DNA from: Actinobacillus delphinicola | GTDB lineage: Bacteria > Pseudomonadota > Gammaproteobacteria > Enterobacterales > Pasteurellaceae | NCBI RefSeq assembly: GCF_900638385.1 | Contig: NZ_LR134510.1 | Span: forward strand, 1,302,001-1,366,000 | Reading direction: 5' to 3' | Length of the DNA: 64,000 bases | Shown: positions 1 through 8,764 of the stretch, piece by piece | Position numbering within the stretch: position 1 is the stretch's first letter | Layout of the letters: each line of letters starts with the position of its first letter | The notes under the pieces: generated by a model | Told to the model about the DNA's origin: nothing | The model's database searches: none | What the model saw: only the letters and a program-made list of their open reading frames with translations | Translations under genes and position numbers: made by a program

Positions 1-1
1 C

Positions 2-217
2 TATTTTCCAACTGTAAATTTTATTGAATCTCATGGTTGCCTCGTTGAACCTAAAGCCCTCACGGCGGATCAACTCATCAAAGCCGTCAGCTGGTCAGTC
101 GGTAAATTAACCGAGCAAGAAATCAAAGATCTCAAACTCTACCACACCGCCCACCCTGATATTAAAAGCCCTTACAACCTTTTCAGAAAATGGGCGTTAT
201 TAGAATGGAGCAAATAA
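2..217 (+). CDS. 3' end of an unrecognised protein gene (truncated by window edge)
   Basis: An open frame of 71 codons enters from the left edge and stops at TAA (215-217). The visible C-terminus is hydrophilic and mixed helical, with many Lys, Leu and Trp residues (for example NLFRKWALLEWSK at the end). No motif allows a family assignment. It lies upstream of an adhesin and LPS-core genes, so a surface-carbohydrate role is conceivable, but that is only a guess from position. The frame is the only long open one here and its codon use matches the neighbours. Confidence 0.55.
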   Translation, partial: YFPTVNFIESHGCLVEPKALTADQLIKAVSWSVGKLTEQEIKDLKLYHTAHPDIKSPYNLFRKWALLEWSK

Positions 218-413
218 GAATAACTTATTTTATTTATAAAAAATTATAATTAAATCAATTTGTTATGATTTGTACGTATTCTTTTGTTTTATTTTTAATA
301 TTTAAAAATACATTAAAAAAATGTAAAATTCATAACAATCGTTATATATTATTTTTATTTTTAGATTTTAAAATATGCAAATGCATGTGTGAATTTTAAA
401 AAAAATAGCAATC

Positions 414-419
414 TATAAT
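414..419 (+). promoter_or_regulatory. Putative -10 of the YadA-like gene
   Basis: A perfect TATAAT lies 61 bases before the start codon, in a very AT-rich 260-base gap. The -35 region is poor. A palindrome ATGCAAATGCAT lies just upstream (about 374-385). Confidence 0.4.
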
Positions 420-479
420 CCGCTGAATAAACTTGCGCAGCACACAAAAAGTGCCGTAAAAAATTTAGAGGATTTATAT

Positions 480-1130
480 ATGAAATGTACTTTAATAAAA
501 ACAACGATAGCGATAGTGATCTCAATGACCGTGTCGGGCATGTCTTATGCTGAACAAAATCAAACGGCAAGTGAATCACAACAGAATGTCTCAGGGAATG
601 AAACATTACAAACGGTTAAACAGAAAACTGCAATTTTAAAAAGTTTGACTAAAAGTGCGGCAGAAAAAAGTAAACGCCAAGAGGATCTTATTAAAATATT
701 AAAAAATAAGTTTTCTAACTATGAACAGCGTTTTGGGCATAATGAAGAGCTATTAAATAAAAATTATCTAGGATTAATGGAACATCATAATCGTATTAAT
801 GATAATGCTTCCTATAACAGTGTTAATAGAGGAGTTATTGCTCAAAACACACAAGCAATAAAAAATAACTCACGCCGTATCCACAATTTAGATAAACGTG
901 AACAACGTCATATGGCTCAAAATGCAGCATTAGCAGGCTTATTCCAACCATACTCAATCGGTCGTTTAAACGTAACTGCAGCAATGGGGCAATATCGCAG
1001 TAATAATGCGATAGCATTTGGTGCTGGTTATCGTTTTGATAACAACCTTGCAGTGAAAGCGGGATTCTCTATGAGTACTAATGCAGCGGATGATGCAGCT
1101 TATAATGTTGGTGTAAACTACGAATTCTAA
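480..1130 (+). CDS. Minimal YadA-like trimeric autotransporter
   Basis: This 216-residue protein has a cleavable signal peptide (residues 1-24, ending SYA), a hydrophilic Asn/Gln/Lys-rich middle predicted to be coiled coil (about 30-140), and a C-terminal segment (about 148-216) with the YadA anchor pattern AGLFQPYSIGR...NVGVNYEF ending in Phe. Such anchors trimerise into a 12-strand barrel in the outer membrane. Classical family members also carry a large head domain. Here almost nothing but stalk and anchor is present, so an adhesive role is uncertain. It has its own promoter and terminator. The start is supported by GAGGA seven bases upstream. Confidence 0.85.
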   Translation: MKCTLIKTTIAIVISMTVSGMSYAEQNQTASESQQNVSGNETLQTVKQKTAILKSLTKSAAEKSKRQEDLIKILKNKFSNYEQRFGHNEELLNKNYLGLMEHHNRINDNASYNSVNRGVIAQNTQAIKNNSRRIHNLDKREQRHMAQNAALAGLFQPYSIGRLNVTAAMGQYRSNNAIAFGAGYRFDNNLAVKAGFSMSTNAADDAAYNVGVNYEF

Positions 1131-1159
1131 GCGATAGCTTTTAATCTCACCTAACATAA

Positions 1160-1187
1160 AGCCCCCAATTGGGGGCTTTTTATTTCT
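1160..1187 (+). terminator. Rho-independent terminator after the YadA-like gene
   Basis: A GC-rich dyad AAGCCCCC AATT GGGGGCTT is followed by a T-rich run, 30 bases after the stop codon. Confidence 0.9.
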
Positions 1188-1189
1188 TA

Positions 1190-1217
1190 CGCTCCAATTT
1201 TCGGAAAAATTTATGGA
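1190..1217. repeat. Dispersed dyad repeat, copy 1 (half-element)
   Basis: The string TACGCTCCAATTTTC followed by GGAAAAATTTATGG matches the family seen in about ten other gaps of this window (core ACGCCCCGATTTTCnnAAAAATTTATGG). Only the left half is present. Confidence 0.6.
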
Positions 1218-1230
1218 ATAAAAAGGAAAA

Positions 1231-1239
1231 TGATATACT
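1231..1239 (+). promoter_or_regulatory. Extended -10 of waaA-coaD
   Basis: TGATATACT is a good extended -10 (TGn-TATACT). Transcription would start near 1246, leaving a short leader before either possible waaA start (1258 or 1270). Confidence 0.5.
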
Positions 1240-1269
1240 GCGGGCATTTTAGAAAAAATGAGTAAAACA

Positions 1270-2538
1270 ATGCGTTATATTTATACTTTTATTTTTTATC
1301 TTGCGGTGCCGTTTATTTGGTTTTTTATGTGGTTGAAGGGTCGCAAGAATCCAGACTATGCCAAACGTCATATGGAGCGTTATGGGTTTTATAAAAATTT
1401 GCTAAAACCTAAGCCAAAAGGAATTGTAGTGCATGCTTCAAGTGTGGGTGAAGTGATGGTGGCGACACCTTTAGTAAAAGCTTTACAGGCACGCTATCCT
1501 GATTTAGCGATTACGTTTACCTGTATGACACCAACAGGATCGGATCAGATTAAGAAAACTTTTGGCGAAAGCGTGACGCATTGTTATTTGCCTTTTGATC
1601 TACCGTTTGCGATTAAACGTTTTTTACGTTTTATTGATCCTAAGGCAGTTATTATTATTGAAACTGAGCTTTGGGCAAATTTATTTTATGCGTTAAAATG
1701 CCAAAATATCGCATTGATGATCGCAAATGCTCGTCTTTCTGCACGCTCGAGTGCGCGTTATGCAAAATTCCAAAAAACAATGGGTGAGATTTTGCAGTGC
1801 GTTGATTTGATCGCCCCACAAGATAAACTCAGTGCCGATCGTTATTTGGCGATTGGCGCAACACCTGAGCAAGTGAAAGTCACGGGAAATATTAAGTACG
1901 ATTTAACGCCCTCTGCGGAAATTTATAAAAAAATTAACGAAAATCGGGGCGTGTTTAATAAGCGTCCTGTTTGGGTGGCAGCAAGTACGCATGAGGGTGA
2001 AGAAGAGATTATTTTAGATGCTCATCAAAAGTTACGCACAAAATTTCCAAATTTATTGTTGGTGTTAGTGCCTCGTCATTTAGAAAGATTTGATGCAGTT
2101 GCTACTTTGATTAAGAATAAAAATTTAAGCTTTGTGCGTCGTAGTGAGCATCAAGGTGTAAAAAATGAAGCCGTCTTGTTAGCCGATACAATGGGCGAGT
2201 TGTTATTTTTCTATGGTTTGTGCGATGTGGCTTTTATTGGCGGCAGCTTAATTACACGTGGCGGGCATAATCCACTGGAAGCGGCAGCGTTTAAAAAGCC
2301 TATTGTATCAGGGGTCGAAGTATTTAATTTTCATGATGTTTATCAGCAACTTAACGATGCGAAAGCAGTAAGTTGGGTAGATAAGACGGTCGAAAGTGTC
2401 GCAAATGAAGTGGGATATTTATTACAAAATCCGCAGGAACGCACAAGAAATGGAGAGGCAGCCTATGCAGTTTTACAACGCAACCAAGGTGCTTTAGAAA
2501 AATTATTAGGTTTTATGCAACCTTATTTGGAGAGTTAA
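1270..2538 (+). CDS. waaA: 3-deoxy-D-manno-octulosonic acid (Kdo) transferase
   Basis: WaaA (KdtA) transfers Kdo from CMP-Kdo to lipid A precursor at the cytoplasmic face of the inner membrane. The sequence has the N-terminal membrane anchor, the glycosyltransferase-N block (SVGE, PTGS, ETELWANL, ANARLSARS), and the C-terminal nucleotide-sugar part with STHEGEE, VPRHLERF and GGSLITRGGHNPLEAAA. An in-frame ATG at 1258 would add MSKT, but the ATG at 1270 aligns with the usual family start (MRYIYTFIFYL). Haemophilus WaaA adds a single Kdo that KdkA then phosphorylates; kdkA is present at 54.2 kb, which fits. coaD starts one base after the stop. Confidence 0.95.
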   Translation: MRYIYTFIFYLAVPFIWFFMWLKGRKNPDYAKRHMERYGFYKNLLKPKPKGIVVHASSVGEVMVATPLVKALQARYPDLAITFTCMTPTGSDQIKKTFGESVTHCYLPFDLPFAIKRFLRFIDPKAVIIIETELWANLFYALKCQNIALMIANARLSARSSARYAKFQKTMGEILQCVDLIAPQDKLSADRYLAIGATPEQVKVTGNIKYDLTPSAEIYKKINENRGVFNKRPVWVAASTHEGEEEIILDAHQKLRTKFPNLLLVLVPRHLERFDAVATLIKNKNLSFVRRSEHQGVKNEAVLLADTMGELLFFYGLCDVAFIGGSLITRGGHNPLEAAAFKKPIVSGVEVFNFHDVYQQLNDAKAVSWVDKTVESVANEVGYLLQNPQERTRNGEAAYAVLQRNQGALEKLLGFMQPYLES

Positions 2539-2539
2539 A

Positions 2540-3013
2540 ATGATTAAAGTCATTTATCCTGGCACGTTTGATCCTATTACGAATGGGCATGTTGATATTA
2601 TTGCTCGTGCTGCAAAATTATTTTCACAGGTTATGGTAGCAGTTGCGAAAAATCCAAGTAAAGGTACGCTCGTTTCTTTTGATGATCGTATATTTTTAAC
2701 AAAAGAAGCATTGGCACATTTACCAAATGTAGAAGTAATTGGTTTTGATGGATTATTGGCAAATCTGGTAAAGGAACAGAATATCACAGCGATTGTGCGG
2801 GGGGTGCGTAATAGTATTGATTTTGAATATGAGCGCCAACTGGTAGATGTTAATGCGCATTTAGCGAATAATGTTGAGACCATTTTACTTACTGCTTCCG
2901 AAAAAGTGGGATATATTTCTTCAACCGTAGTACGAGAAGTTTTTCTTCATGAAGGCGATGTCGGTGGAATGGTGCCAGAAAATGTATTGAATTATCTTCT
3001 ATCTTTAAAGTAA
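2540..3013 (+). CDS. coaD: Phosphopantetheine adenylyltransferase
   Basis: CoaD joins ATP and 4'-phosphopantetheine to form dephospho-CoA, the penultimate step of CoA synthesis. The 157-residue protein has the full family length, with the nucleotidyltransferase motif TFDPITNGHVD near the N-terminus, the VRGVRNSIDFEYE block and the C-terminal ISSTVVRE. It starts one base after the waaA stop, so the two are co-transcribed. The waaA-coaD pairing is common in gammaproteobacteria. Confidence 0.97.
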   Translation: MIKVIYPGTFDPITNGHVDIIARAAKLFSQVMVAVAKNPSKGTLVSFDDRIFLTKEALAHLPNVEVIGFDGLLANLVKEQNITAIVRGVRNSIDFEYERQLVDVNAHLANNVETILLTASEKVGYISSTVVREVFLHEGDVGGMVPENVLNYLLSLK

Positions 3014-3116
3014 TGGGGTAGAGGGGAGAATCAAAGAATATTAATTTAGTTACGCCTCAAAAAGCGAATAATTTTATGAGATTTATCGTATTTTTGTAGA
3101 TCGGTATAAAATCACC

Positions 3117-3154
3117 ATAAAAAAACGGACACAATAAAGACTGTCCGTTTTTTT
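3117..3154. terminator. Bidirectional terminator between coaD and the convergent small secreted-protein gene
   Basis: AAAAACGGACA and TGTCCGTTTTT form an 11-base stem with A-run and T-run on either side, suitable for both strands. Confidence 0.85.
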
Positions 3155-3192
3155 AACAGATATAAAGAATATTCAGAGAAAGAAATATTAGA

Positions 3193-3504
3193 CTAATTTA
3201 ATAAATCTTCTGAATCACGAGTCATACGGTTTAATTTTGCTAGACCTAACCCACAACTTTTAATTTGGGTTGCTCGTTCTAGTTTTAAAATCTGTGCTTT
3301 GCTAGCATTTAATTTTGCCCGAATTTGTTCAAGATTTGGATGAGTACCAGGTTGTTTTGCTGCATCGCTTACAAGCATATCTGCTTCATCAAATAATTTT
3401 TGGCATTGAACAGGGATATTATCAATGCTAGTAGGGGCTGCAAAAGCGGAAGAAATACTACCCGCTAAAAGAGCAGAACCTAACAAAAGTTTAAATAATT
3501 TCAT
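3193..3504 (-). CDS. Small secreted protein (possibly DUF5339-like)
   Basis: A 103-residue protein with a clear signal peptide (MKLFKLLLGSALLAG...SAFA) and a mature domain of about 80 residues, mostly helical, containing two Cys (in PVQCQKLF and KSCGLGL) that could form a disulfide. An upstream in-frame start would add 13 residues before the signal peptide and is rejected. It resembles short periplasmic proteins of unknown function common in Pasteurellaceae. The family name is from memory and not tested. It stands alone, convergent with coaD. Confidence 0.7.
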   Translation of the reverse strand: MKLFKLLLGSALLAGSISSAFAAPTSIDNIPVQCQKLFDEADMLVSDAAKQPGTHPNLEQIRAKLNASKAQILKLERATQIKSCGLGLAKLNRMTRDSEDLLN

Positions 3505-3904
3505 AAAATGAGTAAAAGTTGTACTGATTGCAAAGGTGTGCAAAATCTAACAAATTTTTTTTTTCATGTCTAGTATTTTTCTTAACATTAAAAACAAATA
3601 AATAATTAGGAAAAATTAATATTATAGAGGTATTATCTAAAAGTGGTTTTGTCTTTTTTACTCAATATGTTGATAATAACTATTACAAAAATAGGTGTTT
3701 ATTGTGAATGTAATTGTAGTAGAATGGTGAAAAGTCTTGCGTATTTTTTGTGATTGTTATGAGAGATAGGCTTTTTGTAAGGTAAGAGTAACATTCACAA
3801 AAAAGGACAAAATTCAGCTTGAATATGTTTTCATTCAAGCGTCAGGGGGTGGTTGAAAAATCACTGGAAAAGCTTTTTAGCTCTTACAATACAAGGAGTT
3901 AGAG
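3505..3904 (+). promoter_or_regulatory. cydA upstream region with leader hairpin
   Basis: This is a 400-base gap. It is AT-rich and must contain promoters for both flanking genes. Close to cydA there is a perfect 8-base stem GCTTGAAT/ATTCAAGC (3817-3824 and 3833-3840, 8-base loop), with no T-run after it, so it looks like a leader structure rather than a terminator. A strong AAGGAG ribosome site precedes cydA. I found no perfect FNR box. Confidence 0.45.
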
Positions 3905-5467
3905 ATGTTAGATATTGTTGATCTCTCTAGATTGCAGTTTGCATTAACTGCGTTGTATCACTTTTTGTTTGTACCACTAACATTAGGGTTATCCTTTATT
4001 CTTGTTATTATGGAAACCATCTATGTTGCTACAGGTAAAGAAGTGTACAAAGATATGACTAAATTCTGGGGTAAGTTATTTGGTATTAACTTTGCTCTAG
4101 GTGTTACCACTGGTATTACCATGGAATTCCAATTCGGTACTAACTGGTCATATTATTCTCATTATGTTGGTGATATTTTCGGTGCACCTCTTGCTATCGA
4201 AGCATTATTAGCATTTTTCTTAGAATCTACTTTCGTTGGTTTATTCTTCTTTGGTTGGAATCGTTTGACTAAAGGTAAACACTTAATCGCAACATACTGT
4301 GTTGCAATCGGTTCTAACTTATCTGCAATGTGGATCTTAGTTGCTAATGGTTGGATGCAACATCCAGTTGGTTCTCATTTCAATTTCGAAACCATGCGTA
4401 TGGAAATGAGTAACTTCTTTGATCTTTGGTTTAACCCTACAGCGCAAGACAAATTCCTTCACACTGTAACTGCTGGTTACGTTTCAGGTGCGTTCTTCGT
4501 ACTTGCAATCAGTTCTTACTACATCTTAAAAGGTCGTGACCTTGGCTTTGCAAAACGTTCATTCGCAGTTGGTGCCGTATTCGGTTTAGTTGCTACTATT
4601 GCTGTATTCTTCATGGGTGATGAATCTGCTTACAATATTGGACAAGTTCAACCAACTAAACTTGCTGCTATGGAAGCTGCATGGACAACAGAACCTGCTC
4701 CAGCTAGCTGGGATCTTGTTGCTATTCCTAATGAAGCCCAAGAAAAAAATGACTTTGAAATTTCTGTGCCATGGCTTGGCGGTATCCTTGCAACTCGTTC
4801 ATTAGACAAACAATTTGCGGGTATGAAAGAGCTTATTGCGAAAAATGAAGGTCGTATTAAACAAGGTATGATTGCTTACGGTTTACTTGAACAACTTAAA
4901 GCTGAAAAAGCAAAAACTGGTCATGTAGATGAAGCAACTAAAGCGGCATTTGAAAAAGTCGAAGGTGATTTAGGTTACGGTTTCTTACTTAAAGCTTATG
5001 CACCAAACGTTGTTGATGCAACTCCAGCTCAAATTGCAAAAGCTGCACGCAACTCTGTACCAAAAGTATTACCTAACTTCTACGCATTCCGTGTAATGGC
5101 AGGTGTTTGGGGCTTAATGATTCTCCTTACTCTTGGCGCATTTACTGTGACTGTGCGTAAAGAAATCGGTAAATACCGTTGGTTATACCTCTGCTTATTA
5201 TGGGGTCTTCCTCTCCCTTGGTTCGGTATCGAATGTGGTTGGTTCTTAGCTGAATTTGGTCGTCAGCCATGGACTGTATACGATATTTTACCAGTGAATA
5301 TGGCAGCATCTAACCTTAGTGCGGGTGATCTCTACTTCTCTATTGGTTTACTTTGTGGCTTATATTCTATCTTTATCGTGTTCGAAAGTTTCTTAATGTT
5401 CAAATTCGGTCGTCTTGGACCAAGCTCATTAAAAACTGGTCGTTATCATTTCGAACAATCTAAATAA
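3905..5467 (+). CDS. cydA: Cytochrome bd-I ubiquinol oxidase subunit I
   Basis: CydA carries the quinol site and haems b558, b595 and d of the high-affinity terminal oxidase in the inner membrane. At 520 residues it is the long-Q-loop (E. coli) type: a long hydrophilic segment lies at about residues 250-385. Haem ligands are visible: His19 (LYHFLF), a His in [12 protein letters not shown] and a Met in [21 protein letters not shown] is typical of the C-terminal part. It heads the cydABX operon, with cydB 13 bases downstream. Confidence 0.98.
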   Translation: MLDIVDLSRLQFALTALYHFLFVPLTLGLSFILVIMETIYVATGKEVYKDMTKFWGKLFGINFALGVTTGITMEFQFGTNWSYYSHYVGDIFGAPLAIEALLAFFLESTFVGLFFFGWNRLTKGKHLIATYCVAIGSNLSAMWILVANGWMQHPVGSHFNFETMRMEMSNFFDLWFNPTAQDKFLHTVTAGYVSGAFFVLAISSYYILKGRDLGFAKRSFAVGAVFGLVATIAVFFMGDESAYNIGQVQPTKLAAMEAAWTTEPAPASWDLVAIPNEAQEKNDFEISVPWLGGILATRSLDKQFAGMKELIAKNEGRIKQGMIAYGLLEQLKAEKAKTGHVDEATKAAFEKVEGDLGYGFLLKAYAPNVVDATPAQIAKAARNSVPKVLPNFYAFRVMAGVWGLMILLTLGAFTVTVRKEIGKYRWLYLCLLWGLPLPWFGIECGWFLAEFGRQPWTVYDILPVNMAASNLSAGDLYFSIGLLCGLYSIFIVFESFLMFKFGRLGPSSLKTGRYHFEQSK

Positions 5468-5480
5468 GTAGGAGTTTACG

Positions 5481-6617
5481 ATGATTGATTACGAATTTCT
5501 CCGCTTTGTTTGGTGGATTTTAATAATCGTTCTACTGATCGGTTTCTCTGTGACCGATGGGTTCGATATGGGCGTACTTACACTTCTTCCTTTTGAAGGT
5601 AAAAAAGAAGTTGAAAAACGCATTATGATTAATACCATTGCACCGCACTGGGATGGAAACCAAGTTTGGTTATTAACTGCGGGTGGTGCGATGTTTGCTG
5701 CATGGCCAATTGTTTACTCAGTTTCATTCTCTGGATTTTTCATTGCAATGATTCTTGTGCTTGGCGCATTATTCTTCCGTCCAGTTGGTTTTGAATATCG
5801 TGGTAAAGTTGAAAGCACTGCATGGCGTAAATGGTGGGATTTTGGTCTATTCTTAGGCGGATTTATTCCATCAGTTGTGTTTGGTGTGGCAATCGGTAAC
5901 CTTTTAGAAGGTGTTCCATTCCATTTCAACGAATTAATGCAAGCAACTTATACAGGTACTTTCTGGGGATTATTAAATCCATTCGCATTACTTTGCGGTA
6001 TCTTAAGTTGTGCTATGTTAACTACTCACGGTGCAAACTGGTTACAAATGAAAACAACCGATGCATTACGTGCACGTAGCCAAAAAATCAGTGAAGTAGG
6101 TGCAATCATTACGTTAATTTTATTCGTAATTGGCGGTATTTGGTTATACTTCAAAAATGGTTTTGTATTAACAAGCGAAGTGAACCCTTATGGTCCATCT
6201 AACCCTATGGGTAAAGACGTTGTGATGCAAGCAGGTGCGTGGTTCAACAACTATAACTCACACCCAGTGCTTTACATCTTCCCATTAATTGCAATTATCG
6301 CTCCGATTTTCAATGTGATTTTCTCTAAAGCGAATCGTAATGGTTGGGCATTCTTCTCATCTGCGTTAACAATGCTTGGCATTATTACCACTTTTGCGAT
6401 TGCAATGTTCCCATTCATTATGCCTTCAAGCACAAATCCAGGCATGAGTTTATTAATGTGGGATGCAACATCTAGCCAATTAACCTTGACTATTATGTTT
6501 GTACTTGCGCTTATCTTTACAGTTATCCTTTTGGCATACACCATTTGGGCATACATCAAAATGTTTGGTCGTATTGACGCGAACTATATTGAAAGCGGTA
6601 AAAACCCAACATACTAA
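5481..6617 (+). CDS. cydB: Cytochrome bd-I ubiquinol oxidase subunit II
   Basis: CydB is the partner subunit of CydA; 378 residues with about eight membrane segments. The N-terminal blocks SVTDGFDMGVLTLLPF and HWDGNQVWLLTAGGAMFAAWP are family hallmarks. A GGAG ribosome site precedes the start. cydX begins 12 bases after the stop. Confidence 0.98.
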   Translation: MIDYEFLRFVWWILIIVLLIGFSVTDGFDMGVLTLLPFEGKKEVEKRIMINTIAPHWDGNQVWLLTAGGAMFAAWPIVYSVSFSGFFIAMILVLGALFFRPVGFEYRGKVESTAWRKWWDFGLFLGGFIPSVVFGVAIGNLLEGVPFHFNELMQATYTGTFWGLLNPFALLCGILSCAMLTTHGANWLQMKTTDALRARSQKISEVGAIITLILFVIGGIWLYFKNGFVLTSEVNPYGPSNPMGKDVVMQAGAWFNNYNSHPVLYIFPLIAIIAPIFNVIFSKANRNGWAFFSSALTMLGIITTFAIAMFPFIMPSSTNPGMSLLMWDATSSQLTLTIMFVLALIFTVILLAYTIWAYIKMFGRIDANYIESGKNPTY

Positions 6618-6629
6618 GGAGAAAGGCAT

Positions 6630-6728
6630 ATGTTTTATCTATTATGGGCATTCGGCTTAGCATTTACTATCTTACTTACTGCGATTATCGTAATGAGTAT
6701 TGAAAAAACAGGTAAATTTGACGAATAA
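6630..6728 (+). CDS. cydX: Cytochrome bd-I small subunit CydX
   Basis: A 32-codon gene starts at ATG 6630 with an AAGGAGAAAGG ribosome site. The peptide is a single membrane helix starting MFYLLWAFGLAF and ending in the charged tail EKTGKFDE, the standard CydX pattern. CydX stabilises the haem d/b595 centre of the CydAB complex. No ybgE-like gene follows, unlike in E. coli. Confidence 0.93.
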   Translation: MFYLLWAFGLAFTILLTAIIVMSIEKTGKFDE

Positions 6729-6756
6729 GATCAAAGTTTACTAAAGTTGAAATAGT

Positions 6757-6787
6757 GAAAAGGGTACAGTAATGTACCCTTTTTTAT
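6757..6787 (+). terminator. Terminator of cydABX
   Basis: AAAAGGGTACA GTAA TGTACCCTTTT plus further Ts, 30 bases after the cydX stop. Confidence 0.9.
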
Positions 6788-6826
6788 TTGTATATCTTTT
6801 ATCTTGTTAAATCATAAGCATAAATT

Positions 6827-6844
6827 TTGTGAATTGTGTCACAT
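6827..6844 (+). promoter_or_regulatory. CRP-type operator
   Basis: TGTGA-ATTGTG-TCACA (6828-6843) is a perfect CRP half-site pair. A -10-like TAGACT lies at 6865-6870, at the spacing expected when CRP sits at -41.5 relative to a start near 6877 (class II activation). The downstream transcript would be the small-RNA candidate or the leader of ybgC-tolQRA. Confidence 0.65.
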
Positions 6845-6876
6845 TACCTAAGATAATCTTGCGTTAGACTAATACT

Positions 6877-6990
6877 CGCCTTCTTAAGCTATGCTGGATG
6901 GTTCGATTTAACTTCGTATTATTTATTAATAGGGTATAAGTACGTTCTATTAATTTTCTAAGATTGGGTGGCAATTTTGCCACCTTTTTA
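6877..6990 (+). ncRNA. Candidate CRP-controlled small RNA
   Basis: About 114 bases between a class II-spaced CRP site/-10 and a separate Rho-independent terminator (GGTGGC/GCCACC, 6967-6984, then TTTTTA). The cydABX terminator lies upstream and no coding frame of note exists in between, so the second terminator implies an independent short transcript. The start is deduced from promoter spacing only. No known small-RNA family was recognised. Alternatively this is an attenuated leader of the tol operon. Confidence 0.5.
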
Positions 6991-7002
6991 TTTTCTCAAG
7001 AA

Positions 7003-7030
7003 CACGCCCCGATTTTCCTAAGAATTTATG
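7003..7030. repeat. Dispersed dyad repeat, copy 2 (half-element)
   Basis: ACGCCCCGATTTTCC followed by TAAGAATTTATG directly after the small-RNA candidate matches the window's dispersed repeat family. Confidence 0.65.
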
Positions 7031-7129
7031 CATTATTTTTTATGGTATTAAAATAAGGAGAAAAAGCATATAATGTCCAAATTCTTATAGGGAGTTTGAA
7101 GTGTATCTTCTTGTTTAAACAGGAGGATT

Positions 7130-7156
7130 ATGCTAAAAATTGCTTTTATTTCATGA
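7130..7156 (+). CDS. Possible 8-residue leader peptide upstream of ybgC
   Basis: A perfect AGGAGG lies 3 bases before ATG 7130 and opens an eight-codon frame (MLKIAFIS, TGA). The stop is 18 bases ahead of the ybgC start. The ribosome site is better than that of ybgC itself. It could be a translated leader or a chance match. Confidence 0.25.
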   Translation: MLKIAFIS

Positions 7157-7174
7157 GTTCTAAGGAAGTTTGCA

Positions 7175-7585
7175 ATGATGGTAGAAAAGTTTCCCGTTCG
7201 TATTTATTTTGAAGATACCGATGCTGGTGGTGTGGTTTATCATGCACGTTATTTACATTTTTTTGAACGTGCACGTACCGAATATTTACGTCATTTAGAT
7301 TTTTCACAACAACGCTTAATTGATGAATTTGATTTAGCATTTGTTGTCAAAAAAATGGATATTGATTTTATTTTTCCAGCACGTTTAGATGATGCGTTAG
7401 AAGTGGAAACTGAAATTACTGAAATCCGTGGCGCAAGTATTTTCTTTAATCAGCGCTTAGTACGCGATGAAACAGTACTTTGTACAGCAACAGTCATTAT
7501 TGCTTGTGTGAATTTAAGCAAAATGAAACCTGTACCATTGCCATCAACAATTAAAGACGCACTTCTTAACGCTCATTCTGCATAA
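7175..7585 (+). CDS. ybgC: YbgC acyl-CoA thioesterase
   Basis: A 136-residue hotdog-fold thioesterase with the catalytic Asp motif DTDAGGVVYHARYLHFFERART and a typical AFVVKKMDIDF strand. YbgC acts on acyl-CoA or acyl-ACP at the membrane and is conserved at the head of tol-pal operons, as here. The start has AAGGAA upstream; the second codon is also ATG (7178). tolQ starts 12 bases after the stop. Confidence 0.95.
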   Translation: MMVEKFPVRIYFEDTDAGGVVYHARYLHFFERARTEYLRHLDFSQQRLIDEFDLAFVVKKMDIDFIFPARLDDALEVETEITEIRGASIFFNQRLVRDETVLCTATVIIACVNLSKMKPVPLPSTIKDALLNAHSA

Positions 7586-7597
7586 TTAGGGATTCGA

Positions 7598-8287
7598 ATG
7601 AATACAGAATTAAATTTAATCCAGATTTTTTTGGATGCTAGTCCAGTCGTGCAAGCGATTATCGGCATTTTATTGATTTTATCCATTCTTTCATGGGGAA
7701 TTATTTTCCAACGCCATCGCATGCTACGTAATGCTCAACAAGAGGCGAATCGTTTTGAGGAACGTTTTTGGTCAGGCGAAGATCTTTATCGTCTTTATGA
7801 CAGTGTTGAACGTAATCGTAATGATGCTAGCGGTAATGAACATATTTTTTATGTTGGATTTAAAGAGTTTACTCGCTTAGAAAAATTACCATTAAGCTCA
7901 CCTGAAAGTGTGTTGCAGGGTAGTGAACGAGCAATGACTTTAGCGATGAATCGTGAAGTAGAAAATCTTGAGAATAACATCCCATTTTTAGGAACCGTTG
8001 CTTCAGTGAGTCCATATATTGGTCTTTTCGGTACGGTTTGGGGAATTATGGCAGCCTTTATGGCATTAAATGGTGCGCAGCAAGCGACTTTACAAATGGT
8101 TGCACCGGGTATCGCAGAAGCATTAATTGCAACGGCGATGGGGCTTTTAGCCGCAATTCCTGCGGTTATGGCATATAACCGTTTAAGCCTACGCTTAACG
8201 AAAGTAGAGCAAAGCTACGAAAACTTTATTGATGAATTTACACAAATTTTGCATCGTCGCTTATCTACACAAGGCACTCAAAAATAA
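7598..8287 (+). CDS. tolQ: Tol-Pal system protein TolQ
   Basis: A 229-residue inner-membrane protein of the MotA/TolQ/ExbB proton-channel family with three membrane segments. The conserved block [21 protein letters not shown] and the third helix [26 protein letters not shown] are intact. It forms the proton-driven motor with TolR that energises TolA during cell constriction and outer-membrane maintenance. Second gene of the ybgC-tolQRA operon. Confidence 0.97.
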   Translation: MNTELNLIQIFLDASPVVQAIIGILLILSILSWGIIFQRHRMLRNAQQEANRFEERFWSGEDLYRLYDSVERNRNDASGNEHIFYVGFKEFTRLEKLPLSSPESVLQGSERAMTLAMNREVENLENNIPFLGTVASVSPYIGLFGTVWGIMAAFMALNGAQQATLQMVAPGIAEALIATAMGLLAAIPAVMAYNRLSLRLTKVEQSYENFIDEFTQILHRRLSTQGTQK

Positions 8288-8318
8288 GATTATTCACCGT
8301 ATAAATTGAGAGAATATT

Positions 8319-8759
8319 ATGACTTATCGTCGTCGTAAAAGTCGTCGAAATATTAAAGCTGAAATTAATATCGTACCGTTTTTAGATGTATTGTTGGTGC
8401 TTTTATTAATTTTTATGGCTACGGCACCTGTAATTAGCCAAAGCGTAAAAGTTGATCTACCTGATGCGACGGTATCAGAAAATGTAAATTCAAGTTCAGC
8501 AACGCCCGTTATTTTAGAAGTTCCAGGCGATGGATTTTATCGTTTGTCAATTGGTAATAAACATTACGATAATTTAAGCGATGTTCAAGTTGTCCTCTTA
8601 GCAAAAACTGAGTACCAACGTGATCCGAAAAGCCTTTTCTTGGTTGGCGGAGCAAAACAAATTCCTTACGAACAAGTGATGAATGCCTTGAATCTATTGC
8701 ATGAAGCAGGGATCCAATCGGTTGGGCTTATGACAAACCCAGTGTCTAAGAAAGGATAA
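8319..8759 (+). CDS. tolR: Tol-Pal system protein TolR
   Basis: A 146-residue ExbD/TolR protein: short cytoplasmic basic start (MTYRRRKSRR), one membrane helix with the essential Asp (NIVPFLDVLLVLLLIFM), and a periplasmic domain (about 45-146). Works with TolQ. tolA starts 5 bases after the stop. Confidence 0.97.
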   Translation: MTYRRRKSRRNIKAEINIVPFLDVLLVLLLIFMATAPVISQSVKVDLPDATVSENVNSSSATPVILEVPGDGFYRLSIGNKHYDNLSDVQVVLLAKTEYQRDPKSLFLVGGAKQIPYEQVMNALNLLHEAGIQSVGLMTNPVSKKG

Positions 8760-8764
8760 GGTTT

